Origin: Rubrivivax sp.
GTDB lineage: Bacteria; Pseudomonadota; Gammaproteobacteria; Burkholderiales; Burkholderiaceae_C
NCBI GenBank assembly: GCA_004210455.1
Contig: SEFA01000040.1
Coordinates: 1 to 64,000, forward strand
Direction of reading: 5' to 3'
DNA: 64,000 nt
This document shows positions 43,919 through 52,089 of the stretch, one piece after another. Position 1 is the first letter of the stretch, and the number at the start of each line of letters is the position of its first letter. The notes under the pieces are model-generated. The model saw only the letters and a list, made by a program, of their open reading frames with translations, was not told the origin of the DNA and searched no databases. Position numbers and translations under genes: made by a program.

Positions 43919-46203
43919 GGCGTCATCGTCTCCTCTCCGGCTTCCCGCGAACGCCGCTGCACGCGCCGCGTGATGCGCTCGCGCAGCCGCCATTGACCGG
44001 CGTCGGTGAGCATGCGGCCGGCCCAGCGGTAGACGTTGAATTCCCGCACCGTCATGCGCAGGCTGGCCATGCGCTCGCGCTGTTCCTGCGTCGGCATGAG
44101 CGCCGCACGGTGCAGGGCGTCGGTGGTTTCTTCGACGTGGTACGGGTTGATGACCAGCGCCTCCTGCAGCTCGCGTGCCGCCCCGGCGAAGCGGCTCAGG
44201 ATCAGCACGCCCTGTTCGTCGTCGCGCGCGGCGATGAACTCCTTGGAGACCAGGTTCATGCCGTCATGCAGGCTGGTCACCACGCACATGTGCGCGGCAC
44301 GGTAGAGCGACATCAGCGCCGCATGGTCGTGGTGCTCGGCCAGCAGCACGACCGGCTTGTAGCCGGCCTCGCCGAAGCGCAGGTTGATGCGCTCGGTGAC
44401 GCGGTGGATACGGTCCTGGAACTCGCGGTATTCCTCCAGCGCGTTGCGCGTCGGCGCCGCCACCTGCACGAGCACGAAGCGCCCCTGCCATTGGGGATGC
44501 TTCTCCAGCAGCCGCTCGACCGCGTGCAGCCGCTCCAGGATGCCCTTGGTGTAGTCGAAGCGGTCCACGCCGACCGCCATCACGGTGTCGGGCGCGAGCT
44601 GGAGGCGCTCGAACACGGCGGCGCGCGCGTCGGCGGGGGACGCCCAGCCGGCGCGTTCCTCGTCGGTCGGCCAGGCGATCGAGATCGGATAACTCTGGAC
44701 CAGCGTCGGTTCGTCCTGGTAGCTGATGGTGGAGTGCTCGTGCTCGATCCGCGCTTCCAGGTAGCGGTCCACCGTCTCGGTGAAGTTCTTGCAATGGAAG
44801 CGGGTGTGGAAGCCCAGGATCGTGCTGCCCAGCATGCCCTGCAGCAGCTCGCGTCGCCACGGGCAGATGCCGAAGGACTCGGGGTTGGGCCAGGGGATGT
44901 GCCAGAAGGTGATGATGGTCGCCTTGGGCAGCTTGGCGCGGACCATCGCGGGCAGCAGCGCGAAGTGGTAGTCCTGCACCAGCACGACCGGATCGTCGCC
45001 GCGGGCCTCGGCCACGACCGCATCGGCGAAGCGCTGGTTCACGGCCTTGTACTGCGCCCAGTCCGATTCGCGGAAGACGGGCCGGACGTGCGCCACGTGG
45101 CACAGCGGCCACAGGCCTTCGTTGGCGAAGCCCTGGTAGTAGCCGCGTTCTTCCTCTTCGCTGAGCCAGACGCGGCGCAGCAGGTAGTCCTGCGTGTCCG
45201 GCGGCACCGCGACGCGGTCGTGCGCGTCGACGACGTCCCGGTCGGCGCTGCCGCTGCCGTGCGCGATCCAGGTGCCGGAGCAGGCGCGCATCACCGGCTC
45301 GACCGCGGTGACCAGGCCGCTGGCGGGCCGGCTGACCGTGATGCCGTCGGGGCCGCGCTGGTGGATGTAGGGCTCGCGGTTGGAGACCACGATCACCTGG
45401 TCGCCGCGCAGCTGCGTGCGCAGCAGGCCGCGCAGGCGTTCGGGGTCCCAGGGCGTCAGCGGGCCGTGCTCGCGGTAGAGGTTGTCCTCGAGTTCGCGGA
45501 TGTGCTGGCGGATCTCGACCTCCAGCGGCTGCAGCTCGGGCGGCGCCGTTTCGGGTCCGCCACGGAAGCCGCCCGTGTTGAGCAGCGGCCGGACCAGCCC
45601 CTCGCCGCGCAGGATGGCGCGCATGCCGGAGACCCAGCCGCGCCAGCTCAACTGCGCCACGATCATCGTGATGCCGGCGATCGCCAGACCCAGCACGGTG
45701 ATGAAGATGATCATGTAGCGCCGCGTGTCCAGGCTGCGCCGGTCGGGCAGGCTGAGGTCATGCAGCAGCACCAGGCGTTCAGCGTCGGGCTGCGCCGGAT
45801 TGACCGGGAACACGCCGATGTGGACGGCGCCGCTGGTCAGCTCCAGACGGGGATCCTTCAGCGCGGCGCTGGCTTCTGCCTCCTTGCAGCTGAGCGAGCC
45901 CGGGAAGCCCTTGGTGCTCATGACCTGCGTGCCGTCGGGCGCGCACAGCGCGATGCCGACGAGGCGCTCGTCGAGCACGCCGCGCTCCAGCAGGTTGCGC
46001 AGGCGTTCGCGCTGGGCGCTGGGGTCGATGTCGCTGATGGCGACGGACAGGGTCTTGGCGACCATGGCGCCGCGCAGGCTCAGGTCGCGCGAGAACCAGC
46101 GCAGCGTCATGCGGTCCAGCAGCGGCAGCGCCAGCAGCGCCGCGACGGTCAGGGTGATCAGCAGCGGGACCAGGAAGCGGATCTGGAGGTGGAGCGACTT
46201 CAT
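43915..46203 (-). CDS. otsA: Membrane-anchored trehalose-6-phosphate synthase OtsA with periplasmic N-terminal domain
   Basis: Residues 1-185 form TM1 (FLVPLLITLTVAALLALPLL), a periplasmic region of about 130 residues (LVGIALCAPDGTQVMSTKGF) and TM2 (MIIFITVLGLAIAGITMIVA). After a linker, GT20 starts near 270 (VIVVSNREPYIH) with HIPWPNPESFGICPW, GVDRFDYTKGILERL and HDGMNLVSKEF, the donor/acceptor residues of OtsA. It transfers glucose from UDP-glucose to glucose-6-P in the cytoplasm. Total length is 762 aa versus about 470 for E. coli OtsA. The start at 46203 overlaps the upstream gene's stop; a longer frame to 46488 lies in that gene. Confidence 0.93.
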   Translation of the reverse strand: MKSLHLQIRFLVPLLITLTVAALLALPLLDRMTLRWFSRDLSLRGAMVAKTLSVAISDIDPSAQRERLRNLLERGVLDERLVGIALCAPDGTQVMSTKGFPGSLSCKEAEASAALKDPRLELTSGAVHIGVFPVNPAQPDAERLVLLHDLSLPDRRSLDTRRYMIIFITVLGLAIAGITMIVAQLSWRGWVSGMRAILRGEGLVRPLLNTGGFRGGPETAPPELQPLEVEIRQHIRELEDNLYREHGPLTPWDPERLRGLLRTQLRGDQVIVVSNREPYIHQRGPDGITVSRPASGLVTAVEPVMRACSGTWIAHGSGSADRDVVDAHDRVAVPPDTQDYLLRRVWLSEEEERGYYQGFANEGLWPLCHVAHVRPVFRESDWAQYKAVNQRFADAVVAEARGDDPVVLVQDYHFALLPAMVRAKLPKATIITFWHIPWPNPESFGICPWRRELLQGMLGSTILGFHTRFHCKNFTETVDRYLEARIEHEHSTISYQDEPTLVQSYPISIAWPTDEERAGWASPADARAAVFERLQLAPDTVMAVGVDRFDYTKGILERLHAVERLLEKHPQWQGRFVLVQVAAPTRNALEEYREFQDRIHRVTERINLRFGEAGYKPVVLLAEHHDHAALMSLYRAAHMCVVTSLHDGMNLVSKEFIAARDDEQGVLILSRFAGAARELQEALVINPYHVEETTDALHRAALMPTQEQRERMASLRMTVREFNVYRWAGRMLTDAGQWRLRERITRRVQRRSREAGEETMTP

Positions 46204-46688
46204 GCCGGGTCCCCCGCGCGACGCGGCGCAGGGTGCTTCATCGCATGCATGCCGCCGAGCGCCAGCCCGGCCGCGAACGCGCCGTAGACGAGCAGCAGGC
46301 TGGCGACCGATGGCGGCCGCGTGCCCGAGGCCGTGGCACGTTTGTCGGCGCCGGGCGTCAGCACGCTGGGGGTGACGACGCGGTCGACGCCCACGGCGAC
46401 CGCCGTCAGCAGCAGCGCGTCGGTGACGGCGTTGCCGCGCGTGGGCCGGCGGCGCATCGCGCGCAGCCGGTCGTAAAGGGCGCCCCACACCATGCCGGTG
46501 GCGGCGTGCAGCGCGATGTCAGCGGCAGAGGTCTTCAGCGGCGGACGGCCGACGCGGTACTCGGAACGACCGACCAGATGGGCATGGTCGGACCGGCTGC
46601 CGCGCAACAGCGCCAGTCCTGAGAACAGGCTGGCCAACACGCCGTCGGCGCATGCCCGGCGCAGCGCCGGGAGCAGCAGTGCATTCAA
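46200..46688 (-). CDS. Uncharacterised membrane protein of the otsAB operon
   Basis: This 162-aa protein has about three hydrophobic segments (CADGVLASLFSGLALL, VTDALLLTAVAVGVDRVVTP, LLLVYGAFAAGLALGGM) and the motif SAADIALHAATGMVWGALYD, resembling small membrane proteins of unknown function in Burkholderiales. The start is a TTG at 46688 with AGGAG six bases upstream; earlier in-frame codons have no ribosome binding site. The stop overlaps the otsA start (ATGA), so the order is membrane protein-otsA-otsB. Confidence 0.7.
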   Translation of the reverse strand: MNALLLPALRRACADGVLASLFSGLALLRGSRSDHAHLVGRSEYRVGRPPLKTSAADIALHAATGMVWGALYDRLRAMRRRPTRGNAVTDALLLTAVAVGVDRVVTPSVLTPGADKRATASGTRPPSVASLLLVYGAFAAGLALGGMHAMKHPAPRRAGDPA

Positions 46689-46838
46689 AGGCGACTCCTG
46701 TGACAGAGGGAAACAAGCCCCTGACGATGGCAATCGCCGTGCCGCCCAGGACCGGTGCGCGTCGGCATGCGCCCGCCCGGCCCGGCTGTGGCCGGCGTGT
46801 CGCCCCGACGGGCCTCCGTCCGGGCGTCGTGCGGGATC

Positions 46839-47051
46839 TCAGTTCACGGCCGTGGGCGGCGGCATGTAGGGCGGTTCGCGCACGGGCACCGGGTTTTCGC
46901 CCGGAATGGGCGGATCGATGATGCCGGGCGGATCGTCGCCGGGCTCGGGCGTCGGGCCGTGCGGCGGCGGCGGAACGAAGGGAACCTCGTTCGGATGCGG
47001 CGGACTCGGCGGGATCGAATGGGCCTCGAAGGGCAGGGGCAGTTGGTGCAT
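46839..47051 (-). CDS. Small proline-rich protein
   Basis: This 70-aa protein is about one third proline, with blocks PPSPPHPNEVPFVPPPPHGP and DDPPGIIDPPIPGENPVPVR. There is no signal peptide, so it is likely a cytosolic disordered peptide. Proteins of this composition occur next to stress genes in Burkholderiales. AAGGAACGCC before ATG 47051 supports translation; a longer frame to 47276 runs through a divergent promoter region and is rejected. Confidence 0.6.
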   Translation of the reverse strand: MHQLPLPFEAHSIPPSPPHPNEVPFVPPPPHGPTPEPGDDPPGIIDPPIPGENPVPVREPPYMPPPTAVN

Positions 47052-47211
47052 GGCGTTCCTTGTCGTCGCGCGACGCCTTGCAAGCGGCGCGCCTGATGCC
47101 ATCCGGACGTTCTGTCGGCAAGCGCTGCCGAAGCGGGCGCCGCGACCGGCGCGGGGGCGGCACCGCGTTTGCCGGAACACGTTGGACACAGAAGCCCCAG
47201 GAGCCCGCCTC

Positions 47212-47469
47212 ATGAGCCTCATGAACGACCCGGCATTCGAGACGTCCCGCCGCGCGGTGCGGGCGGCCTCGCCCAAGCCCGATCAGCCGCGGCGCTCGAC
47301 AGAGGATCGCCCGGCCGAGCCGCCCGCGCCCGGCCCCGACCAGGCGCCGCACGAGCATCCCGACGATCCGGGCGTGCATCCGGACGGTCCGAAGCGTTAC
47401 CACGACGACCACGCCGCGCCGGCACGCCAGCAGAGGGACCGCCGCGTGGAGCAAGGAGAACCCGCATGA
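47212..47469 (+). CDS. Small hydrophilic hypothetical protein
   Basis: This 85-aa disordered protein is rich in Pro, Asp, His and Arg (DQAPHEHPDDPGVHPDGPKR). CCAGGAG precedes ATG 47212. Its stop overlaps the hemerythrin start (ATGA, 47466-47469), showing a two-gene operon. The Asp/His-rich central part could bind metal, in keeping with the neighbouring iron protein, but this is a guess. Confidence 0.65.
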   Translation: MSLMNDPAFETSRRAVRAASPKPDQPRRSTEDRPAEPPAPGPDQAPHEHPDDPGVHPDGPKRYHDDHAAPARQQRDRRVEQGEPA

Positions 47470-48029
47470 GGTCGCATGTCCTGCCGCAGGCCGACTTCCG
47501 CGCGGACCTGATGGCGCGCGACGAGGTCGTGGCGCTGCTGGTCGACGACCATCAGCGCGCGCAGCACGCCTTCCACCAGTTCGACCGGCTCTGGGCGCTG
47601 GGGGATCACGAATCCTGCGAGGCACTGGTGCGCCGCACCTGCGCGCTGCTGACGGTGCATGCGACGCTGGAGGAGGAGCTGTTCTATCCGGCGGTGCGCA
47701 GGTGCCCGGAGATCGGCGCCGTCGAGCGTCGCCTGATCAACGAGGCCGAGATCGAGCATCTCGTGGTGCGCATCCTGATGTCGCAGCTGCGCCGCATGCG
47801 CGCGGACGACACGCAGTTCGCGCCGCTGGTGGGTGTGCTCGGCCGCTACGTCACCCACCATGCGCAGGACGTGGAGCAGGGCATCCTGCCGCGCCTCACG
47901 CATGCGTCTTCGGTCGATTGGCGCGCGCTGTCGGGGGCGCTGCGCCGGCGTCGCGACGAGCTCGACCGCCAATGGCGCGACGAACTCAGCCTGGAGAGCC
48001 GGGAGTACGAGCGTCAGCAGGACGCGTGA
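47466..48029 (+). CDS. Hemerythrin-domain protein
   Basis: The 187-aa four-helix-bundle protein has di-iron ligands in the expected order: DDHQRAQHAFHQFD (helix 1 His), LTVHATLEEELFYPAVR (His and Glu), EAEIEHLVVRIL (His) and YVTHHAQDVEQGILP (His, Asp/Glu). Bacterial hemerythrin-like proteins bind oxygen, nitric oxide or act in oxidative stress. ATG 47466 is coupled to the preceding gene, and AAGGAG is upstream. Its last 44 bp overlap the convergent hipA gene. Confidence 0.9.
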   Translation: MRSHVLPQADFRADLMARDEVVALLVDDHQRAQHAFHQFDRLWALGDHESCEALVRRTCALLTVHATLEEELFYPAVRRCPEIGAVERRLINEAEIEHLVVRILMSQLRRMRADDTQFAPLVGVLGRYVTHHAQDVEQGILPRLTHASSVDWRALSGALRRRRDELDRQWRDELSLESREYERQQDA

Positions 48030-49437
48030 GCCTGGCGGCCGCGCGTTCGGCGCGACGCGCCAACGATGCGACCAGCGGATGGGCCGTGAACTGCGCGAGC
48101 AGACGCTCCTTCTGCTGCGCCGTCAAGGTGGAGGCCTCGATCATCGACGGCCAGGTGGCGAAAGCCGCCTTCACGCAGCGCGTGATCGCCGTTTCCGCCG
48201 GCTTGACGGGAATCCGCAGGCGATCACAGAAGACCTGCAGCAGTGCAGGCGACATCGACTGCCGCAAGAGAGGCGCGCCACTGCCGTCCGATGTGGCGGC
48301 GCGCCGCGGCAGCAGAGGCGGCGGCAGGATGTGGAGCGCATGGCCGCGCAGGCGGTGGAACACGGCATAGGCCACCAGGTCGTAGGCGGGCGAGAGCGTC
48401 GGGGTGATGCCATCGAGGTAGCGCACGCCGATGTTCTTCAGGTGCATGTCGGCATTGCCGATCAACTCGTTGACGACGATGCGTCGCAGCAGTTCGTGCA
48501 CGGCCGGCTCGCCCATGGACGCCTCGGTCATCAGCACCGCCGCGAGATCGAGGTAGCTGATGCGCTCGCCGTCCGGCCCGCGGCCGTACTTGTCCTCCGG
48601 CGCGCAACCGAGGATCTGCGCGAAGTCTTCGACATGGATGCGTCCCGCCGGCGATCGGTCGAAGCGCGTCACGGCCAGGAAATTGGTTTCCGCCGTGGCG
48701 TCGCCGAGGTCGTAGCCGTGCTGCAGTCCCAGCCGTTCCAGCGGCTCCAGCGCGGCCTCGCAGGTGTCCACGCCGGCGGCGCGCGCCAGGCGCAGGCTGA
48801 GCTCCTCGACTTCGGGCAGCAGCGGTTGGCCCACCACCGGCAGCTTCGCGATGATGTGGGTGTCGTGATCCTTGGTCCGCCCGACATAGCGTTCGCCGTC
48901 CCGGATGACGCCGAGCTTGGGCTGCACGCCCGACAGCGAGACGCCTTCGTCGAGCGGATCCGCCGTGACGGACATCTCCAGCGCGTCCTGTCCTTGCGTG
49001 ACGTAGCGGGCGAGTTCCTCGCGGGTCAGCTCGATCGGGAGTGCATGGACGTTGCCGGGCAGGTCCTTGCCGCAGGCCGCAAGCATCTCGAAGTGGTCGT
49101 TGGGCGCGCAGTCGCGGAGTTCCGCGACGTGATGGCGGAACACGCCCTCCGGCAGCAGGTTCTGGAAGAAGCTCGGCAGCAGCCAGCCCGCCGCCGGCGA
49201 GTGACGCCCGTTGAAGCTGACCGAGCGGATGTTGCGCCACAGCGCGGCCTGCGCTTCGGGCGTGGCCGCCCGCATGGACAGTGACAGCGTGGGCGTCGGC
49301 GTCCCCGGACCGGCACGCGTCATGAGGTCCTCGTCGGCGACGAAGCGGTTGATCACCGAGTCGCCGTTCAGGACGTACTGGAACAGCACGCCTATGCGCA
49401 TCGTGCCCAGGTGGATCGCCAGGACCTTCACGTTCAT
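47986..49437 (-). CDS. hipA: HipA-family serine/threonine kinase toxin
   Basis: The 483-aa HipA-like kinase has an N-terminal sub-domain at about residues 1-125 (WLLPSFFQNLLPEGVFRHHV), activation-loop-type SLSGVQPKLGV near 165, the ATP-binding Lys in THIIAKLPV, and the catalytic loop GNADMHLKNIGV followed by LSPAYDLVA (Mg-binding Asp). In known systems it phosphorylates glutamyl-tRNA synthetase or other targets and is held by HipB. The start overlaps the hipB stop (ATGA, 49434-49437). It is convergent with and overlaps the hemerythrin gene. Confidence 0.93.
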   Translation of the reverse strand: MNVKVLAIHLGTMRIGVLFQYVLNGDSVINRFVADEDLMTRAGPGTPTPTLSLSMRAATPEAQAALWRNIRSVSFNGRHSPAAGWLLPSFFQNLLPEGVFRHHVAELRDCAPNDHFEMLAACGKDLPGNVHALPIELTREELARYVTQGQDALEMSVTADPLDEGVSLSGVQPKLGVIRDGERYVGRTKDHDTHIIAKLPVVGQPLLPEVEELSLRLARAAGVDTCEAALEPLERLGLQHGYDLGDATAETNFLAVTRFDRSPAGRIHVEDFAQILGCAPEDKYGRGPDGERISYLDLAAVLMTEASMGEPAVHELLRRIVVNELIGNADMHLKNIGVRYLDGITPTLSPAYDLVAYAVFHRLRGHALHILPPPLLPRRAATSDGSGAPLLRQSMSPALLQVFCDRLRIPVKPAETAITRCVKAAFATWPSMIEASTLTAQQKERLLAQFTAHPLVASLARRAERAAARLTRPADARTPGSPG

Positions 49438-49784
49438 GGGCGCCGCCTTGCCCTTGCGGCCGGCATGGTGCCGGCACCGGGGGCCGCGTCACGCTGCGCG
49501 TGCAGCGCTTCCAGGGCCTCGGTCACCACCGACCGCACGGGCGGTCCCAGGACGTCTCCGGCGGCGACGGCCCGGGCGGCGCCCTTGGGCACCAGCACCA
49601 GTTCGAGTCCCAACTGATGGGCGACCGCCATCAAGGTCGAGACGCGGAAGTCTTCCTGTCCGCTGAGCACATGGGTGAGCGTGCGGGAGGAAATACCTGC
49701 CGTGTCGGCCAGACGGGCCTGCGTCACCCCGTTTCGTCGGGCCGTGTCGCGCAGGGTGTCCGCAATCTCAGGAAGGGTCAGCAT
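49434..49784 (-). CDS. hipB: HipB-family antitoxin, Cro/C1-type helix-turn-helix
   Basis: The 116-aa DNA-binding protein has the HTH at about residues 10-65 (VTQARLADTAGISSRTLTHV, then LSGQEDFRVSTLMAVAHQLG) and a basic, Ala-rich C-terminal tail. It should repress its own operon and neutralise HipA. The upstream 100 bp hold repeated 14-bp operator-like sites, the nearest directly before the start codon. It is the first gene of the module. Confidence 0.92.
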   Translation of the reverse strand: MLTLPEIADTLRDTARRNGVTQARLADTAGISSRTLTHVLSGQEDFRVSTLMAVAHQLGLELVLVPKGAARAVAAGDVLGPPVRSVVTEALEALHAQRDAAPGAGTMPAARARRRP

Positions 49785-49890
49785 GGCAATAAAGTTCCAA
49801 TTCGTCCCGAAAAGGTACTTTATTGCTGAATGCCGGTCAAGCAGATTAGAAATAAAGTGCCATAAATACAGAATATGGAACTATGTTGCC
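49785..49890. promoter_or_regulatory. Operator cluster for hipBA (four related 14-bp sites)
   Basis: GGCAATAAAGTTCC at 49785-49798 and its inverse GGTACTTTATTGCT at 49814-49827 share a perfect 10-bp inverted repeat. Related sites are GAAATAAAGTGCC at 49849-49861 and the inverse GGAACTATGTTGCC at 49877-49890. Consensus is GGCAAyawAGTdCC. The region is markedly AT-rich against its surroundings and covers the start-proximal promoter and ribosome binding site of hipB, fitting autorepression. Confidence 0.75.
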
Positions 49891-49893
49891 ATA

Positions 49894-50490
49894 TCAGCGC
49901 AACGGCCCCGCAGGGGACATGACGCGAGGCAGCAGCCATCGCTCTCGGATCGTCTCCACCTGACGGGCACGTGCGCGCCGCTTGCGCACAGCCGGACTGC
50001 AGCAGGAAAAGCGGGCCGCCAGCCTCGCCAGCACACGCCCCACCGGATGGGTCTGCGGGATGCGCTTGTTCGCGAACCAGACCACGCGCAATTCGTCCAT
50101 CCAGGCGGTCACCTGTGCCACCTCCCGTTGCTGCAAGGGCGTCAGGCCACCCTTGTTCGCGTCGAGGAACTGCCATGCGCCGTCCATGAACGAGGTCGTC
50201 CGATCGCCGCAGGCGGGGCGGTCGGCGTGACGCCATTGCCGATGCCGGCGCTTCACTTCTGAAAGCGTCACCGGGGGCGGCATGGGAACCGGCGACCGGG
50301 AGCGGCACCCTGCGCGGAGGCTGGGAAACGTTTCCCGTAGCCGGTCCTTCAATCGGGAAAGGAAGTGCTGCTGCCGTTGCTGCTGCTCGCCGTGACGAGG
50401 CGTCGCGACGGACTCAGGCGTCTCCGCGGAACCGTGGCCATCGGCTGGGCGATGGCACCGGGGCGTTGTGACAAGGAAGGGGTTCGACAT
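49894..50490 (-). CDS. Orphan hypothetical protein with disordered N-terminus
   Basis: The first 85 or so residues of this 198-aa protein are Ser/Pro/Gln/His-rich (TPESVATPRHGEQQQRQQH). The rest is basic and helical (LTPLQQREVAQVTAWMDELR, then VVWFANKRIPQTHPVGRVLA), ending in an Arg-rich segment. No family was recognised, and there is no hydrophobic signal peptide. The disordered N-terminus and basic body fit a secreted effector or nucleic-acid-binding protein. The frame at 49820-50308 on the same strand is a shadow. It sits directly beyond the hipBA operators, on the same strand as hipB. Confidence 0.55.
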   Translation of the reverse strand: MSNPFLVTTPRCHRPADGHGSAETPESVATPRHGEQQQRQQHFLSRLKDRLRETFPSLRAGCRSRSPVPMPPPVTLSEVKRRHRQWRHADRPACGDRTTSFMDGAWQFLDANKGGLTPLQQREVAQVTAWMDELRVVWFANKRIPQTHPVGRVLARLAARFSCCSPAVRKRRARARQVETIRERWLLPRVMSPAGPLR

Positions 50491-50581
50491 GGTGAGGATC
50501 CGCAGGCGCCTGTCGCCGACCCGGTCGGGCCGTCGCGATGACGCATCGGACTCTGTCGATCCCCGTCCCTGGTAGTTCGTG

Positions 50582-51973
50582 TCAGCGCGACGCCGGGGGG
50601 CTGGCCGCGCCGGCGGCCGCCGGGAAGGCGGCCTGCGGTCCCGCGGCGCCGGTGGCGGTGACGCGCCAGATGACGTTGCCGACGTCGTCAGCCACCAGCA
50701 GCGCGCCCTGGCGGTCGAGCGCGACGCCGACCGGACGTCCCATCGCCTGGCCCTGCGCGTCGAGGAAGCCGGTCACCACATCGACCGGCAGACCGCTGGG
50801 CTTGGCGCCGACGAAAGGCACGAACACCACCTTGTAGCCCGCGGGCACCTTGCGATTCCACGAACCGTGCTGGCCGATGAACATGCCGTGGGCGAATTCC
50901 TGCGTCAGCTGGTTGCCGTCAGAGGAAGCCAATCCGAGCGAGGCGGTGTGCGCGCCCACGGCGAAGTCCGGCACCAGCGCCTTCTCCACGAGCTCGGGCC
51001 GCTGCGGCTTGACGCGCTCGTCGACGTGCTTGCCGTACCAGCTGTAGGGCCAGCCGTAGAAGCCGCCGTCCTGGACCGAGGTGATGTAGTCGGGCACCAG
51101 GTCGTCGCCGAGTTCGTCGCGCTCGTTGACCGCGACCCAGAGCGCCTTGCTCGTGGGCTCCCAGGCCAGGCCGACCGGATTGCGCAGGCCCGACGCGAAC
51201 ACGCGCGTCGAACCGCTCTGCAGGTCGATCTCCAGGATCGCGGCGCGACGCTGTTCGTTCTCGATGCCGTTCTCTGCCACGTTGCTGTTGGAGCCGATGC
51301 CGGCGTAGAGCTTGGTGCCTTCCGCATTCGCGATCAGGCTCTTGGTCCAATGGTGGTTGATGGTGCCGCCGGGCAGGTCCGCGACCTTCGTCGGCTTGCC
51401 GGCCAGCCGGGTCTGCCCGGTCGCGTAGGGGAAGCGCACGATCGCGTCGGTGTTGGCGACGTAGAAGCTGTTGCCGACCAGCGCCATGCCGAACGGCGAG
51501 TTCAGGCCCTCCGCGAACGCGAAACGCTGGTCCGCGACGCCGTCGCCGTTGGTGTCCCGCAGCAGGGTGATGCGGTTGGCGCTCTTGGGCGTGGCGCCGG
51601 CCTTCTTCTGGAACTGCTTGGTGATCCAGGCCTTGGGGCCCTTGCCGTCGTCCGGGCGCACCGGGGCGTTGGTCTCGGCGATCAGCACGTCGCCGTTGGG
51701 CAGCACGTAGAGCCAGCGCGGATGGTCGAGCTTGTCGGCGAAACGCGCGACCGCCAGACCGGCTGCGGCCTGCGGCTTGGCGCCGGAGGGCCAACCGACC
51801 GCCTTGGCGACGTTGATCGTCGGCACCAGCGCCTTCTGCGGCTCGGGCAGCGCGGGGTTGGGACCGTAGCCGGGCGGGGTCGCGGGTTGCGCCTCGAGCG
51901 CGAGCACCGCGGCAGCGGCGCAGGAGAAGGCAGCGCCGACGATGAAGCGGCGGACCAGGGACGACTTGTTCAT
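50582..51973 (-). CDS. PQQ-dependent sugar (sorbosone-type) dehydrogenase, exported
   Basis: The 463-aa product begins with a signal peptide (FIVGAAFSCAAAAVLALEAQ) followed by a six-bladed propeller typical of soluble PQQ glucose/sorbosone dehydrogenases. Visible blade motifs are HPRWLYVLPNGDVLIAETN, LRDTNGDGVADQRFAFAEGL, SPFGMALVGNSFYVANTDA, FASGLRNPVGLAWEP and FIGQHGSWNR. It should oxidise an aldose in the periplasm. The start at 51973 is set by GGAGAACCCGA and the signal peptide. It is monocistronic, with no PQQ biosynthesis genes nearby. Confidence 0.9.
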   Translation of the reverse strand: MNKSSLVRRFIVGAAFSCAAAAVLALEAQPATPPGYGPNPALPEPQKALVPTINVAKAVGWPSGAKPQAAAGLAVARFADKLDHPRWLYVLPNGDVLIAETNAPVRPDDGKGPKAWITKQFQKKAGATPKSANRITLLRDTNGDGVADQRFAFAEGLNSPFGMALVGNSFYVANTDAIVRFPYATGQTRLAGKPTKVADLPGGTINHHWTKSLIANAEGTKLYAGIGSNSNVAENGIENEQRRAAILEIDLQSGSTRVFASGLRNPVGLAWEPTSKALWVAVNERDELGDDLVPDYITSVQDGGFYGWPYSWYGKHVDERVKPQRPELVEKALVPDFAVGAHTASLGLASSDGNQLTQEFAHGMFIGQHGSWNRKVPAGYKVVFVPFVGAKPSGLPVDVVTGFLDAQGQAMGRPVGVALDRQGALLVADDVGNVIWRVTATGAAGPQAAFPAAAGAASPPASR

Positions 51974-52089
51974 TCGGGTTCTCCATCCAGAGGCCGCCCC
52001 GGCAAGGGCGGCAGCAGCGATGCACCGAGCAAGCGGAGTGCCCGCCCCGGGAGGCCGTCCGGAACGCGAGGGTGCGCCACGCCGATGTG

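Noticed and set aside
43993-46287. 764-codon open frame antisense to otsA
   Set aside because: Same GC-shadow composition; otsA on the other strand has complete catalytic motifs.
49820-50308. 162-codon minus-strand frame ending in a hydrophobic stretch
   Set aside because: It overlaps the hipBA operator region and the better-supported frame at 49894-50490, and the hydrophobic end is read from the AT-rich operators.
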